Assembly: GCA_023231475.1 (NCBI GenBank) | Contig: JALJEE010000561.1 | Coordinates: 1-64,000, forward strand | Direction of reading: 5' to 3' | DNA from: Seison nebaliae | Lineage: Eukaryota; Rotifera; Pararotatoria; Seisonacea; Seisonidae | Length of the DNA: 64,000 nt | In this document: positions 1 through 12,810 of the stretch, piece after piece | How positions within the stretch are numbered: the stretch's first letter is position 1 | Layout: every line of letters begins with the position of its first letter | Notes under the pieces: generated by a model | Told to the model about the DNA's origin: nothing | Database searches by the model: none | What the model saw: only the letters and a program-made list of their open reading frames with translations | Made by a program: the position numbers and the translations under genes

Positions 1-1240
1 AAAAGCAAACTCCTATTGCACAATAATGATTTCCATATTATTTCTATTAAAATTTTCCAAAAAATTCCATCCATCATGTTCGCCGAGTGCAGTGGTTACT
101 TCATATTCAAAAAATTTCAGTAAAAATTGTCTTTGAAAACAGCCTTGAACTACAGTACGATACCGAACAATTTTAATAGATAATAAAAATTTATTTCCAG
201 TTTTACATTTATTTTTTTTTTCTTTTATTTGTTGTTTGAGACTGATTTGATATAGATAGGGACTTTTCTCGCAAGATTAGAACTCTCTTTCATTAGAACT
301 TTTCTATGGGAAAGGTAAAAGGTTAATAGAAAAAAATCATTGAAAATTATAATTTTCAATGTAAACGACTATTGTTTAATGTATCTTCGGAACTTCCTTA
401 AACAGAAAGTTAAACTACTTTTTAATCGACTTATCAATTTTTCTGATTGTGCTAAATCACGACATAATTGGCTAAATTGTGTCAGTGATATAATATGCAA
501 CAGTACTAGGAGATTGTGGTCAGCTACAAAACCAAAACGCTTCAGATTTTCCATTAACTAATCTCGAGGACGAGCTTTTTCAAACGGGAGGCATGTAGGA
601 CGAGCAAAAAAAGTAGAATGAAAATAGAAATAAGGAAACATGGGGGAATATCCATTATAATAAGCTGGTGAAGCATTGAAGATAGAGATCAATTCTTATC
701 GCTAGTTTGGTTCATGATATATTGATAAATTGAACATATCCTGACACTTGACTGACTATAGTTAGTATCTTTTCCTTTCAATCATTCCCGATGAAGGTAA
801 TTGTTTTTCAATTAGTTTATACTTATATAATACTATAAAAGTAATTTCTTCAAATTTTGATAATATTTAAATACCGTATTGTTATGACATCAAGGATCTA
901 ATTGAAAGTAGATGGACAAACGTATAGAGAGAATGTTTGTTGACATTTCAATCGACATAAAAATTATTGAAATGAATGTCACCAATTTTTCCGCTAAATT
1001 ATTTGTGTTTCATTATAATTCCATTGGAAAGCGAAATACCACATAGATACTTTTCAACTAATGGACATTGATCGCCTTTGGGTCAAATCGATCGAATGAA
1101 GTTATTTTTGACTGAAGTTCGTATACAAAAATGGTAGTTTTACTCCTTTTAAATTTTAGAAAGTTAAACATATAATTTTCGAAGAACAATTTAATAAGGA
1201 TGAAAATGTTAATGATTAAAATATTGATATTTGGTTAGTG
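1..1240. other. Intergenic, no gene seen
   Basis: AT-rich sequence with only short random open frames on both strands. I see no RNA gene, no recognisable repeat and no conserved protein segment. It includes the region upstream of the VWC gene, but no promoter element stands out. Confidence 0.6.
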
Positions 1241-1504
1241 ATGGTTTTTCAAAATTTTCTGTCTTCATTTTTTTCCGGAGTTATGTGCTTATTCGTCTAC
1301 GGTAGCTGTAAGGTTTGCGAATTTAAAGGACGAATCATAGATAGTGATCCTACCGAAATTGACTGTGAATTTTGTATGTGTAAAAGTGGTGCAGTTGTAT
1401 GTGAATCTCAATGTGAACCGGTTACTTGCGACCTAGATGAAACAAAATTCACTTCTGCTAATGGTTGTTGTGAAATATGCATGGGTTACCATTTAAATTT
1501 TTAA
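1241..1504 (+). CDS. Small secreted protein with one VWC-like domain
   Basis: An 87-residue frame starting at ATG 1241. Residues 1-22 are hydrophobic (MVFQNFLSSFFSGVMCLFVY) and look like a signal peptide. The rest carries ten cysteines in a von Willebrand factor type C pattern: CxxC, then CxxCxC, G, C, C, C, and a final CCxxC. Such domains occur in extracellular matrix and BMP-modulating proteins; which role applies here is unknown. A donor-like GTTACC at 1485 and an acceptor at 1544 could swap the last residues for a slightly different tail ending near 1567. The start is chosen as the first ATG of the frame, directly before the hydrophobic segment. It may be a complete one-domain protein or one exon of a larger gene. 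Confidence 0.6.
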   Translation: MVFQNFLSSFFSGVMCLFVYGSCKVCEFKGRIIDSDPTEIDCEFCMCKSGAVVCESQCEPVTCDLDETKFTSANGCCEICMGYHLNF

Positions 1505-3027
1505 GATGGAAATTTAATTCAATCCGAAATTTTCCTTCTCACAGCAATACCATCGTCTCAGAAATAATTTGTGTTTTCAATACGAACATTTTGGAATTCT
1601 AATGGAAATCTTTCACCTAAGCATATTAATCTTTTATAGTCTAACACACATAGTAATAATTCGAAAAAAAGATAGATATGTATATGAACATAGATATATA
1701 TTGTCTTCTTTATTTTCACTAATATATTACAATAAATTTTATGAAGTAATTTTTCTTTATTAAACTATTGCACCCCAATCGCGATTCGAGTTCGGATAAT
1801 AAAATGAAAATAAATTTATTAGAAAAATTTAAAAAGAAAATAATAATAAAATTCTCATATTAATAAAAAGTGATTTAGGTAAAAGTTGATCCTTTCGTTT
1901 GGGGTGAAATTTCCATTTGCAATTTTTGCTCTTTCCAATGTGGTTATCTTCATGGTTATAATATTCTCCCCGTATAATTCTTCGATGAATTCCAAAGGGA
2001 AGTTGTTCATTCAAGAAATTCCATCGCAATAATTGGAAAATTAAATTTGGCATTTTGGCATATCATCATTTTCTAATTTATTGTGCCTATTTAATTTGTA
2101 GAAATTGTTTGGGGGATTTAATTCTCCAGTGAGTTCCAAAGAGGAGTTGTTCACTGAAGAATTTCCTATTCCTCTTATTTCCAAGAATAACACCATTTTT
2201 CTCCTGAAAAATCATTAGACATATATTCGGGACAATCTTCAATATCTAATTCATAAAAATTTTGAAGGATTTTGATGAGAATGGTGAGAGCATGTTGTAT
2301 CTGACGGTCCGAACATTACTGACCAATCGACAATATCCATTTTAACTTTATTCGTTCGGATTTAGTGATATATATCCTAACATACGTGTACCTATAATAC
2401 TACACACCAAATGGAATGAAGTGGTAAATTTTCATCAACTCTCTTATGGTACACGTGTCGAAGGAAAAAGAATATTCCAGAATATTCGTTTACGAATTAT
2501 TAACGTTCAGTAATATAATGAGCTTATAATTCAAGTTCTTTCAAGAAAGAAAATTATTCATAATTACTTATTGGAGAACAATATTTTACTTTGAACAATA
2601 CATTTAACAAAGCCAGACATTCTTACAACATCCGTCCCGTTCAGAATATAAAAATTTATTGCCATATCGTTCTTTTATTTTTCCAGCATGGTTCACAAAG
2701 TCAAAAAGTTGTTTACGTAATTACGAACTGTTTTTATAAAAAATGAAGAAGAATATTTTCACTCCAAAAAAAATCCAGACAATATGAATTGTTGATTTAT
2801 TTAAGAAATCAGTTAATAATTTAATAGGGAAAAAATAAAAATATATAAAATTTTTTTACTACTCAACAAAATGATATGGTATAAAAACAAAGGAGTATAT
2901 TAAATCCTATTATTAATCGTATTAAATTAAATATTAAATATTAAATAATATTGTACAGACTATTAAATATGAAATTAAAAATGAAGAAACGTTCGAATTA
3001 GATAAAATTTCAAAAATTTAAAAAGGT
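1505..3027. other. Intergenic, no gene seen
   Basis: AT-rich stretch with no supported coding exon. It holds poly(A)-signal-like AATAAA at about 1731 downstream of the VWC gene. The frames near 1569-1763 (+) and 1829-2053 (-) look like chance. Confidence 0.55.
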
Positions 3028-3379
3028 ATCATAATCGAACGACAGACAATTCGGAGACGCGACAATTCGGAGACCCACTATTCGGAAGCATTGTGATGTA
3101 GGAGTTGTGTTTTCAAAAATAAAAGCTGAATTGTAATCTAGTAATACTAGATTTTGAATCTAGATAATATATATATCTATCAATCTACATACAACAATAC
3201 TAGACTAGTATTGTCAAATTTGCATTTAACAATTTTTTATCTTAAATCGTATGTATTAAAAGGCATCGTACTAACATATCGTAAGTAATATTTTTAACAA
3301 GAAAAATTACCATCTTGTTACACTATTCACTACAATATTAAAAATGGTCTCCGAATTGTCTGTCCCCCATCATAATCGA
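3028..3379. mobile_element. MITE with 18-bp perfect terminal inverted repeats and flanking direct repeat
   Basis: The sequence GACAGACAATTCGGAGAC at 3041-3058 reappears as its exact reverse complement at 3347-3364. The segment between is AT-rich and noncoding. An identical 11-bp word, ATCATAATCGA, flanks the element at 3028-3038 and 3369-3379 and looks like a target-site duplication, perhaps 8-11 bp. The left end holds three tandem copies of an ACAATTCGGAGAC-like unit (3045-3091). These features define a short nonautonomous DNA transposon of about 330 bp. A related left end lies at 53579-53628. The superfamily is uncertain: hAT-like by duplication length, but no transposase is linked to it here. 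Confidence 0.85.
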
Positions 3380-4603
3380 CTACTCCAATCAAGATCAATG
3401 ATGACTTTCGTAGTTTTACTTTTCCATCCTTAATCTTCGGCAATCTTCCTGTTTCTCCTTTCTTCAATTCCCTAGAATGTCGTTCTAATCAAATTAAAAT
3501 TATTTACAATTGATTATTCTGTACAATTAAATTTCAACGCATTGTTTCCTCCGTCAGTGTCATTGTTCATGCGAAAAAGATTTGAAATTGCGAGATTCTA
3601 ATTGGACTACAAATTAGAAGTAAAGGAAGGAAAAATGTCTGAAAAAGCTTTTTTCATGCTTTTGTTATATACTTTCCTTCAAAATACTCATAGCAGGTTT
3701 TTGCTTTCGGAGAAGAGATTTGTCCAATAGAAGAGTCTAATAGAGTCTTGATATAGAGTCGATTGAATATAGGATGGAATGATATTCATTGATTTAACTT
3801 GATTTCGTTCCTAAAACTTTTGTTTTCTTTTTATTATCCATTTCTTCAATTTTTAACGGTAGGTTATTATCCTGTTTTCTATCTATCGTTAGAATTCCCG
3901 TCGGGATAAAAATGAAAAACAGGAGAAACAATTATTATCGTCCTCGATGTCAATATAATGTCGTAATTGATCGAAGGAATCATGATCGATAAGATCTCAT
4001 ATTTATAATAGATATTAAGTATATTAGAACAAGAAAGAAAATATGAGAAAAATGATTGTAGTCTGAAAATGTTTTCGATAGTTGTTATTTGAAAAGTAGT
4101 CCCGTTCTAACATAAAGAAGAATCACAAGAACTAGAGTTATAAACAACGACATTATTATAAAATGATATTATGAAAATTAATGTAAGTTATTGTGAAAAA
4201 GTTAAAGCTTCTTCTTTAATTTTGCATTATCTTTTGTTCTTCCCATATCTCTACTAAGAGGAATAAGAAAGAACTAGGGAAAATTCTAGTTGAAAATTTA
4301 GTTTAAGAAAAGTAAAAAAAAATCGAATTGGAGAGTTCTTATTTTGACATTGTTTATTTGTTAAAATATTATTCATTCTACTTTCGTAGATAAATAGGAA
4401 TTTTTTATAGTTTAATTTTGTGAATAATTGAACGAGATTATAAATTAATCTTCACTCTTACCATTTGGAGAATTTGAAAAGGAATAATGAATAGAAAATT
4501 CGATCATCTACTCGGTTAGTTTTCGTGTTTTATTGAAACGCCAATTAATATTGGAATGTTTATTCAAAACGGCCTTTCTCTTTCGCAAATTTGTTTGTGG
4601 TCG
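3380..4603. other. Intergenic upstream of HRS, no gene seen
   Basis: AT-rich noncoding sequence between the MITE and the HRS start codon. No conserved frame or RNA gene is visible. The promoter of HRS must lie here, but I cannot point to a specific element. Confidence 0.55.
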
Positions 4604-7600
4604 ATGTCCTCATCATTTACAGAGAAGGCATGCAGTGTGCTAATTGTGGAGCCGGATGTATTTTCGAATTTGGAGATTTGTGATCTAATAAGACAGAATG
4701 ATGTGAAGTTATAAATATAATTGATTTATTCATAAAACATCAATTATTCATTCTTCTTCAGATCGAAATATGCGATGAATCAAATTCGAAAGAAACTTGC
4801 ATCAACTACTGGTCATTCACTTTTGTTGACGATTCAGTTGTTGGATATGGTGGTGAAGAATTGTGGTGCAATGGCTGCGATTGAGATTAATGATGAATAT
4901 ATTACAATTTTTAATGGGATTATTTCAGTTTCTTTTCATAATTTCTTGAGTTATCTTTAACAAATTTTTTACACAGAATAATCAAGATCCAATTCGAAGG
5001 AATTCTTTACAATTCATTCAATCTGTTGCTCTCGGATTCAAGAAAGATGTTCGCTTCCAACACATCAATCATATGTATCAACAATTGATAATGAGTGGAT
5101 ATTCGTTTGATAAAGTAAACGAGTCAGAAGCGATGTTTGAAACAAATTTACCACCCCTATGGACGGAAGGAGACAAATGTTTCTGTTGTAAATCATCGTT
5201 CACTCCATTCACTCGTAAAGTTTCTATTCTTCTTCTTTCTTCTATAATACCTTCTATTCATTCTCTTCAGCATCATTGTCGTAATTGTGGACAAGTGTTC
5301 TGTAATGCATGTTCGTCAAAGACGATTTCGATATTGAAATATAATTTCACTCAACCGGTTCGCGTTTGTGATACTTGCTACCAATTAGTACTCAGGTTAA
5401 TGATAATGCATTATTATGAAATAGATAAATGAAATTCGTTTAGTGGAGAGAATGATTTAGTCCATGAGAGTAGTGCACGACCTAACATCAAAAATTTGAT
5501 GGACGAACCGAATTTGACGAATGATCATATTGATTCGGATTTGAAGAAAGCGATGGAATTGTCGATTAAGGAAGCGGAAGTCGAGAAAAAGAAACGAGAT
5601 AAATTTTCTAATTTTTTAAAAGAGGAATCCACTGCACTGAAACATCATCCGACGAAGACGGAGACGTCATCCGCTCCATTATATGTTAGTGAATTTTATC
5701 AGATTCTGTTTTTGTCGATTTGCATTTCAACGGAATTCTCTCTCCAAATACACATAGTTTGTAATATGATAATAGACTAAGGAATTTTGACAATATTGAT
5801 TTTTAAATATGGAATTCTCTCTTGGAATTTTTTTTCTCTATTAAAAATAAAGAAAAATGGAGAAAAGAGAAAAATGTTATGGAAGTTGTTTATAAGAGAG
5901 AGGAAGAGAGAGAATGAATATAATAATTTTATTATTCCCCAATAATTTCTACTTTTCCTATTACTTTAATAATGAATGACTCATTTGTTTGATTTCTCTT
6001 TATAGCCGGTTGCTAATTTTACTGAAGCTGAATCGGCATCACCTGAAATTGCTGCGTATATGGAAGCGACAAAGAAGTGGCAAGAAACCATCAGTTCACC
6101 AATAAACGATAAATTGTTGACGGTTGATAATTCGGAGATGGCACAATTGTCGTCAGTAAATGAAAGCAAGAACGATAATAATTTGTTGGGGGATGTGACG
6201 ATTACGAGTGATGGAACTCAATGGTTTGTAAATTAATTGGAATTAGTTTTATGAAATTATCTAGGAAAAAAAATTATACGGAAGTTGATGCATTCATTGA
6301 TTTGATGACGAAATCATTACAAGTTTTCAAAAATCGAATGATGTCCGATTTTAATCGAGGACGATCAATTAGTACGGATACGGCCGTTCAATCAATATTT
6401 CTTAATGTTCAACATAGTCATCCGAAATTGTTACAATACATTAAATTGAGAGAAGAAGAAAGAAGTTAAATTTTTTTTATTTTTATAGAGAATAATGAAA
6501 AAGAATATTGATTGATAGCTTATTATGAATCATTACAAGATAAGTTGACTAGTTTGAGAGAAGCGAGAGAAGCTTTGGAGTCGTTGAGACAGGAATATGC
6601 AAAGAAACGAATGAGAGAGGCTGCTGAACGACAACAAGTGAAACAAGCGGAAATGCAAAGAATGGTGGAACAGATGAGAAAACAGAAATCGGAGTATTTG
6701 GAATATCAACGTCAACTTCATTTGAAGAGAATGGAAGAACAGAATAAGGAGACGAAAGAACGATTATTGCAACAACGAGCTGCTTTCACATCATCTACTC
6801 CGAATAATCCATATGGAATTTCCGAACAATCTTTTACAAGTGTAAATCAAACATTAAGTAATCAGACAGGTATGGGAACGATGTTACATTCACAACATCC
6901 AACAACAGGTTTTCCCGTCGAGTTTCCACGAGCATTTCCCATTAACATGCCAATGAGACCACCGTCTGATAGTGGCGTCAATCAGTCAAGCCCATTAATG
7001 TCATACATGGAAGTGCCACCACGGGAAATGACAACACAACCAAACATGATGCAACCTTTAACAGTTCCATATCATCCTCAACAACCAAATGTTAGCATGC
7101 AACAACAAAGGCCAACTGGAGTAAATTATCAACAACCGTTTAATCCACATCAAAATTATCCGTATAATACAGCTCTTCAACAACAACAACAACCAGAGCA
7201 ACGTCCTCAATTTTCTTTTCCACAACAATCCTTTCCACATCAACCACAACACCAACATCTACAACAACAACAACAACAGCAGTTTTTGCAACAACAACAA
7301 CTACCGTTCTCACAACAACAACAAGAACAACGTCCACAACAACGTCCACAACAACAACAACAACCACCACAACAACGTCCACAACAACAACAACAACCAC
7401 CACAACAACGTCCACAACAACAACAACAACAACTCTATCAACAACCGCAACAACAATATAATACAATTCCACAACATATATCACAAGAAAACCCACAACT
7501 TTCTCGAGTGGCGTCACAAGATCGAGAAATTTCAAATCCATATAATACTGTTCAAGCGAAAGTTAGTGATGTGGCTCAATTCTCTAAACCGGATGAGCAA

Positions 7601-8148
7601 AAATCGTCTAATGATCTAGAAGTGAATAGTAAAGTACAAAATATGTCGGAAAATAATAATAATAATAAAATTGGAATAGATAACATGAGACAAATAGGAG
7701 AAGATCTCCAAATGAAGCAAAATACGATACTTTCAGTCGATGAGAAAGTGGAGAATGTGGAACTTTTAAAAGGTATTCAATTATTTAAATTTCCAATAAC
7801 ATTCTTTTCTTTCCAGATGAAAATGAATATGGTGCCGACTATAATAATCGATCGAATGTTATAAATTTATCGTTGGAGGACGTGAAGGACACTCTCGTGA
7901 ATAACAATCAAATAGTCGATGATAACCAGGTGGATGGAAGTGGAATATCAGCAATATTTAATAATCTTTCCTTCAAACAACCGACTGATCTATCTAATAC
8001 TGAAGGAACGGTCAATAATCAGTCATATCCCATAAATTCTTCACAGTTTGTGAATCATGGGGAACAGGAATTACGAGACTTTGTGACGGCTCAAGAAAAG
8101 GAGATGATGAAAGATACGAGTCAAATGTTGATTCAATTAGAAGAATGA
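4604..8148 (+). CDS. Hrs: HRS/HGS, ESCRT-0 subunit (VHS-FYVE-UIM)
   Basis: Nine exons: 4604-4707, 4762-4927, 4977-5219, 5271-5395, 5444-5684, 6006-6223, 6265-6464, 6519-7772 and 7817-8148. They join to 2883 nt, a clean 960-residue frame. Order: VHS domain (about 1-140, with CDLIRQNDVKSKYAMNQI and VVKNCGA); FYVE zinc finger (about 151-213, eight Cys, RKHHCR motif split by an intron, RVC); a UIM (about 244-263, DLKKAMELSIKEAE); the HRS helical region that pairs with STAM (about 366-530, GRSISTDTAV and YYESLQDKL); a Pro/Gln-rich tail with polyQ; and a C-terminal LIQLEE clathrin-box-like motif. HRS binds PI3P on early endosomes, captures ubiquitinated cargo and recruits ESCRT-I. It is longer than the human protein mainly through the polyQ tail. 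The start is set by VHS alignment. Confidence 0.95.
7343..7430 (+). repeat. 33-bp tandem repeat coding RPQQQQQPPQQ
   Basis: Two exact 33-nt copies at 7343-7375 and 7376-7408, followed by a partial third, inside the HRS polyQ tail. The repeat is in frame and lies within a wider CAA-rich tract (about 7170-7460). It probably varies in length between individuals. Confidence 0.85.
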
Positions 8149-8185
8149 ATTAGATGAATTTAGCTGATTAATTCTTTTTTTTTTG

Positions 8186-8191
8186 AATAAA
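8186..8191 (+). other. Poly(A) signal of HRS
   Basis: Canonical AATAAA 37 nt after the HRS stop codon, after a T run. The position fits a very short 3' UTR. Confidence 0.55.
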
Positions 8192-11100
8192 ATTTTTCAG
8201 AAAAATAAAAGGAGGAATATGTGTTCGAATTGTGATGATACATAACAGGAGAATAAGATTTTTTCAAATAAATCGATGAAAGGCATAAGATGATGGTCAT
8301 TAGCAGATTATGTCTTAATTTCTTCTATTAATAAATTTAGTTAAATTATTTCTCTTTTATAAGAAGCAAATTCTTTTTTATTAGGAAATTGTTGTTTAGA
8401 TATCTTACTCCCATTCTACATCCAATACTTACCTACCTTCTCCTCTTTTTCATCCTCCTCCTCTTTCTCCATTCTAGACATTTTTAAGAATATTCTTCAT
8501 GCGATTGTCAGACATTAAGAATATCTTCAAACAATTCGATTAGGAAATTCCAATTGATAATTATAATACGAACTCTAAATCCAATTCATTTTTCAATATT
8601 CACTCGAATTCTTCTTTCCTTCTCCTATTAATGCTGTTCTCATTATTTTATGTCGAATGGAATTATCCGATTAATATTAGGAAGGATCATCACATTATTT
8701 TCTATAATTTTACTTCAATTCACTCTGAAATAATTCCATATTCATATCACCATTAATCGATCAGTGTTCATGCTTTTTAATACTATGATGTCGATATAGT
8801 GGGTGGATCATTTGAAATCGCTCCAAATATCCAACGATATCCGTGAATTTTTAAATTATCATATTGATTCTCTTGTCTGCCATATATCGAATCAATTATA
8901 TCGAACTAATTATATCGAACTTATTTCTCTCTTAACTCGATGTGTATGTGTATTTTTTTCTTATTCCCTAATCGGTCATCATTTCCTACTATTAGTAGTC
9001 GCTTACGTTTCGTTTAATAAACAATTGTCTCATACTTGCGATGGTGAGTAGATCGGTGCAAGACATTAACAGACAAAGGAGGATGAGATAAATTGAATAA
9101 ACGAAATTAAATTAGTTAAAATTAGAAATATGTCAAAGGTTCTTCTCGGGAGAGTTCTGTCCTCTTTCATCCTAATCCATTTCTATGGTTCAGTCCAAAT
9201 GGAAGTTTAATGAGTTTGTAGATTTATATGATTCTAATGATATCGGACATATCATCTAAGGATCCATTACATGATTGCATCCAACTCATCTATAGTGAGT
9301 ACGATCTTTCTCTCAATCTAAACGTTTTCTCCAATCATTCCAATCATCTCGAATGTGTACATTCATTTTGACAGACATATAAGTTCATTTTCCACAATTT
9401 ACTCTCCATCATTTGTTCATTCTATTCCATATGATTCCAATGCATCTCTATGTATAGCACCCATAATCATCTCTAACGATTATTAACTAGATTATTGTAA
9501 TTTCATTAAAATAAGAAAATATTTCGAAGAGGAAAGAAAAATGAAAAAATGTGTCATACCATCCTTCCAAATATATTTATCGTCCTACAATTCATTGATC
9601 CTAATATGGAGATTAGAGGAACCATTTACTAAATTTAGATTAGGAGGAGATTAAGAAAGTTTTCCTTCCACCTACGAATCAATTTTTTTGTTTCTCCTCT
9701 TATCACTGACATAATTTACGACTAACAAATTAAGTACTTTCTTCAACGACTCTTCTCACATTTCATCATATTTTGATTTCTTTTCTCCTTCTAACTTCCA
9801 AATAGGAAATCTTTCAGAAAACTATTCTCGATCAAACTGACGATTTGTCAAATCAGATTAAATTCTTCTATCCTATAATTAATAAATCAATTCTTCAGCT
9901 ATTTCGAATCTAAATTATAGTTTCTTTCTTTAAATTTTTTCAAATAGTTTCTAACATTTAAAATCTGATTTTTTGATATTTCTTTTAAGAATTAAACATC
10001 CACTAGAAGAATTGGGAATTGGAAATTTAAAAAGGAAAGGAATTTAAAAAAAAGAAGTAAATTGAAAAAGGTAAGTGTGGTGGTGTTGTTGTTTATATGA
10101 TGTAAGTAAAGAAAAATATGGAATTTATAGAATTGAAGTGTAAATTTTAATGTTATTTGTAGGAGAACCGAGTTAATCGATATCGAGGAAGAATATCTTG
10201 TTCATAAATATATTATGCTTTAACTGTCGTTTCCATATTCGTCATTGTCTTGTAGGAAACGTGATAAGTGAGTGTATATGATTAATGTAGATGTGGGATG
10301 GAAATAGATCAATTAGTGCACATGAAAAAGATAAACTGAAGTTTACACTTCATTGTGATTATATGAAATTAAAACTTCGAAATCTAGACCGGAAAATGTT
10401 AGTTAGTTATTAATATTTGATTAGGAATGTCTATAAAGAATGATGAGAGTTGTGAACTGTTGGGTTGGTTGAAAGTAGAATGAGAGAATTGAAGAAGAAT
10501 TGAAAGGGAAAATTTTAAGATAATTAAGTGGTATGGTTAAATTAAGGTGATTTGAAAGCTAGTGAGAAAGAACCGTCATAATGATGATGATGATTGATGG
10601 ATGATTCATTTTGACTGGGATTTGGTGGAGAGTAACTGTTGGAAAATTATTATGAATGAAAGATTAATCTGATTATGCTAATGATAATAATGGATTAGAA
10701 AATATCGATCTTTCTCTTACATAATTACATATCTAACTGGCACATGGTCGGTAGAATAGAATTACAAATAATTATATGTAAAAAATGAGTAATAAGTTGC
10801 ACGTATTCGAATTCATCAGATAATCATAATTATGATACTTAATTGGTATAATCTAAAAGAAGAATTTCATAATTATACTTCTCCCATCATAAGACGATAG
10901 AATTGAATTGATCTGATAACAATTACGTTGTAGAGGAACTTCCTGTTGAACATGCAACAGCATATACTCAGTGAATGTGAGTAGAGTCGTGATTGGAATG
11001 GACGAGAGAAATGATTTATACTAATTTCCCCATCGACCGATGTGATGTGGAGAAGCATATCACACGAGAAATACAAACAAATAGAATCATAAAGAACGGA

Positions 11101-12522
11101 AGTTTCATTGAAAAAAATGAGAGGGCCTTTAATAAGAATGAAAAGAAATTTCTTTTATTTTCATCAATTTTCCATTTGTTAGATAAGGATGCCGAAGATC
11201 ATGAAATATAGGCAACAAATCTAATGAACAATAATATTGGAATACGGTTCATATGTGAGATAATCGAAGTGGATCGAAACAATATTTATTATTTCTCCTG
11301 TTACTTCTTCTTCTTTTTCTTTTAGAGAACTTTTATCCATTTTATCGTTCGACATTAATATTCTCTGAGATTTATTCGTTCAATGCAAATCTTATTGATC
11401 TCTCACTATCGTCTTCCTTTCTCCTTCCCAATACGCTATGGTTGGGTTTGCCCCGAATGAATAGCATCGTTTAAATCGAATGAATTAATGTACTATAATT
11501 TTCATATAACTAAACAATCAAGTTATCTCATCATAATATTATGAATGACTATCTCAATATAACAGAATTATCATAATGAGATTTCAATTAGAAATTGTTT
11601 ATATTAGTATAGCACATTTCGATGGAGTTGAGCAGTCCTCCACATTGTTCTCTTCTGGTTGTATCGTTTGCTCTAATGGCAATTGCACAAAATTTTATTC
11701 TTTTTCAATGTGTATTCCCATCACCACCATCATCATCATCATCATCGTTCACTTTCTATTATCATTCATTATATAATCTGACATTCCACTTTCTTCCAAT
11801 ATCTATTTGTTCTTAGAAAGTTTTACCCCAAAAATTTTATAACCTTTCTCCTAAAACCAACAATTTTAGTATTTTCTAAGCTGACCCATCGTTCCAGTAA
11901 AAAAATTCATTCAATTTTCTTCAATTTCTTTTAAAACTTCAATTTCAAACGACGCTTTATTCTCCAATTATTCAACTATCAAGAGAATATATTAAAATGA
12001 GAAATTTATTCTTCAATTTCCACTACCGAACAACTGATCGACCATCGTATTCTCCAACGTGCCAACTTTATGAGGTCGTTAAAAATTTGTATATCGATTT
12101 CATGAGTCTAAATGAGAAACAGTTCCAAATGACTTAGCTTTTGAAGGAAAACTTTATTTTTTGTTGGAAATCATTATGGCGAAAAGTAATTGTAAAAAGT
12201 AGTTTAAGTTGTTAATAAACAATCTTCATCATTCCGTTCTATGCGCACGAGTCAAATTTGTTTCTTCATTCGCTTATTCATTACTAGTTTTTCTTCGTCG
12301 TTGATCGAAATGGAAAAGGTGTAACTAGTTTTTTTTCATTCTTTCTATGTAAACAACTCTAATTTTTTGTTCTCATTCATTCTCAAACAAATGTCTGCCA
12401 TCCAAAAATTGATAGGATTAATTTCATCGTCTTATCTCTCATGTGAATGGAATGATTGGAGATTTCACTTAAACATTTCTTCAATCTCTCGGAACTTCGA
12501 TCATAATCGGATAAATATTTTA
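8192..12522. other. Gene-poor intergenic stretch
   Basis: About 4.3 kb of AT-rich sequence broken by stops in all frames. The few open frames of 60-80 codons show no domain, no splice-joined partner and no composition shift. I see no tRNA or recognisable microRNA. Confidence 0.5.
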
Positions 12523-12586
12523 TTAAAAGAAAATTTTGTTAAAAGAAAATTTTGTTAAAAGGAAATTTTGTTAAAAGAAAATTTTG
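12523..12586. repeat. 16-nt tandem repeat, four copies
   Basis: Four head-to-tail copies of TTAAAAGAAAATTTTG, with a single A-to-G change in the third. Noncoding. The unit is nearly self-complementary, so it could fold into small hairpins. Confidence 0.9.
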
Positions 12587-12618
12587 TTGAAAAACCGTTT
12601 TTTTAATTTACCATTTTT

Positions 12619-12810
12619 TAGTGCTGTACACACGAACACGAATAAAAATGGACTACTTATTTCCGATCTGGTCCGATAAACTAGCCGTAGTAGTTCCTTG
12701 ACATTGACTAAATCAAACCAAATCTAGTTTTTGACAATTAGTTGTTCTGGAACATCTATAAATTTTTTTATGTATACTGTTCGAACGCATGTTCCTATTT
12801 TGTTCCCATT
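12619..12810. mobile_element. hAT-like element end, no transposase
   Basis: The first 35 nt, beginning TAGTGCTGTACACACGAACA, match 26209-26243 at 33 of 35 positions. Weaker similarity continues for about 150 nt, including a shared TCGAACG block. The 26-kb copy lies beside a broken hAT transposase, so this is best read as a solo end or a nonautonomous relative of the same family. I could not find an opposite inverted end nearby. Confidence 0.6.

Noticed and set aside
7170-7460. Regularly spaced short repeats that might suggest a CRISPR array
   Set aside because: They are in-frame CAA/CCA codon repeats in an animal gene; there are no unique spacers.
7140-7541. Minus-strand 133-residue Val-rich open frame
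   Set aside because: Antisense shadow of the HRS CAA (polyQ) repeat.
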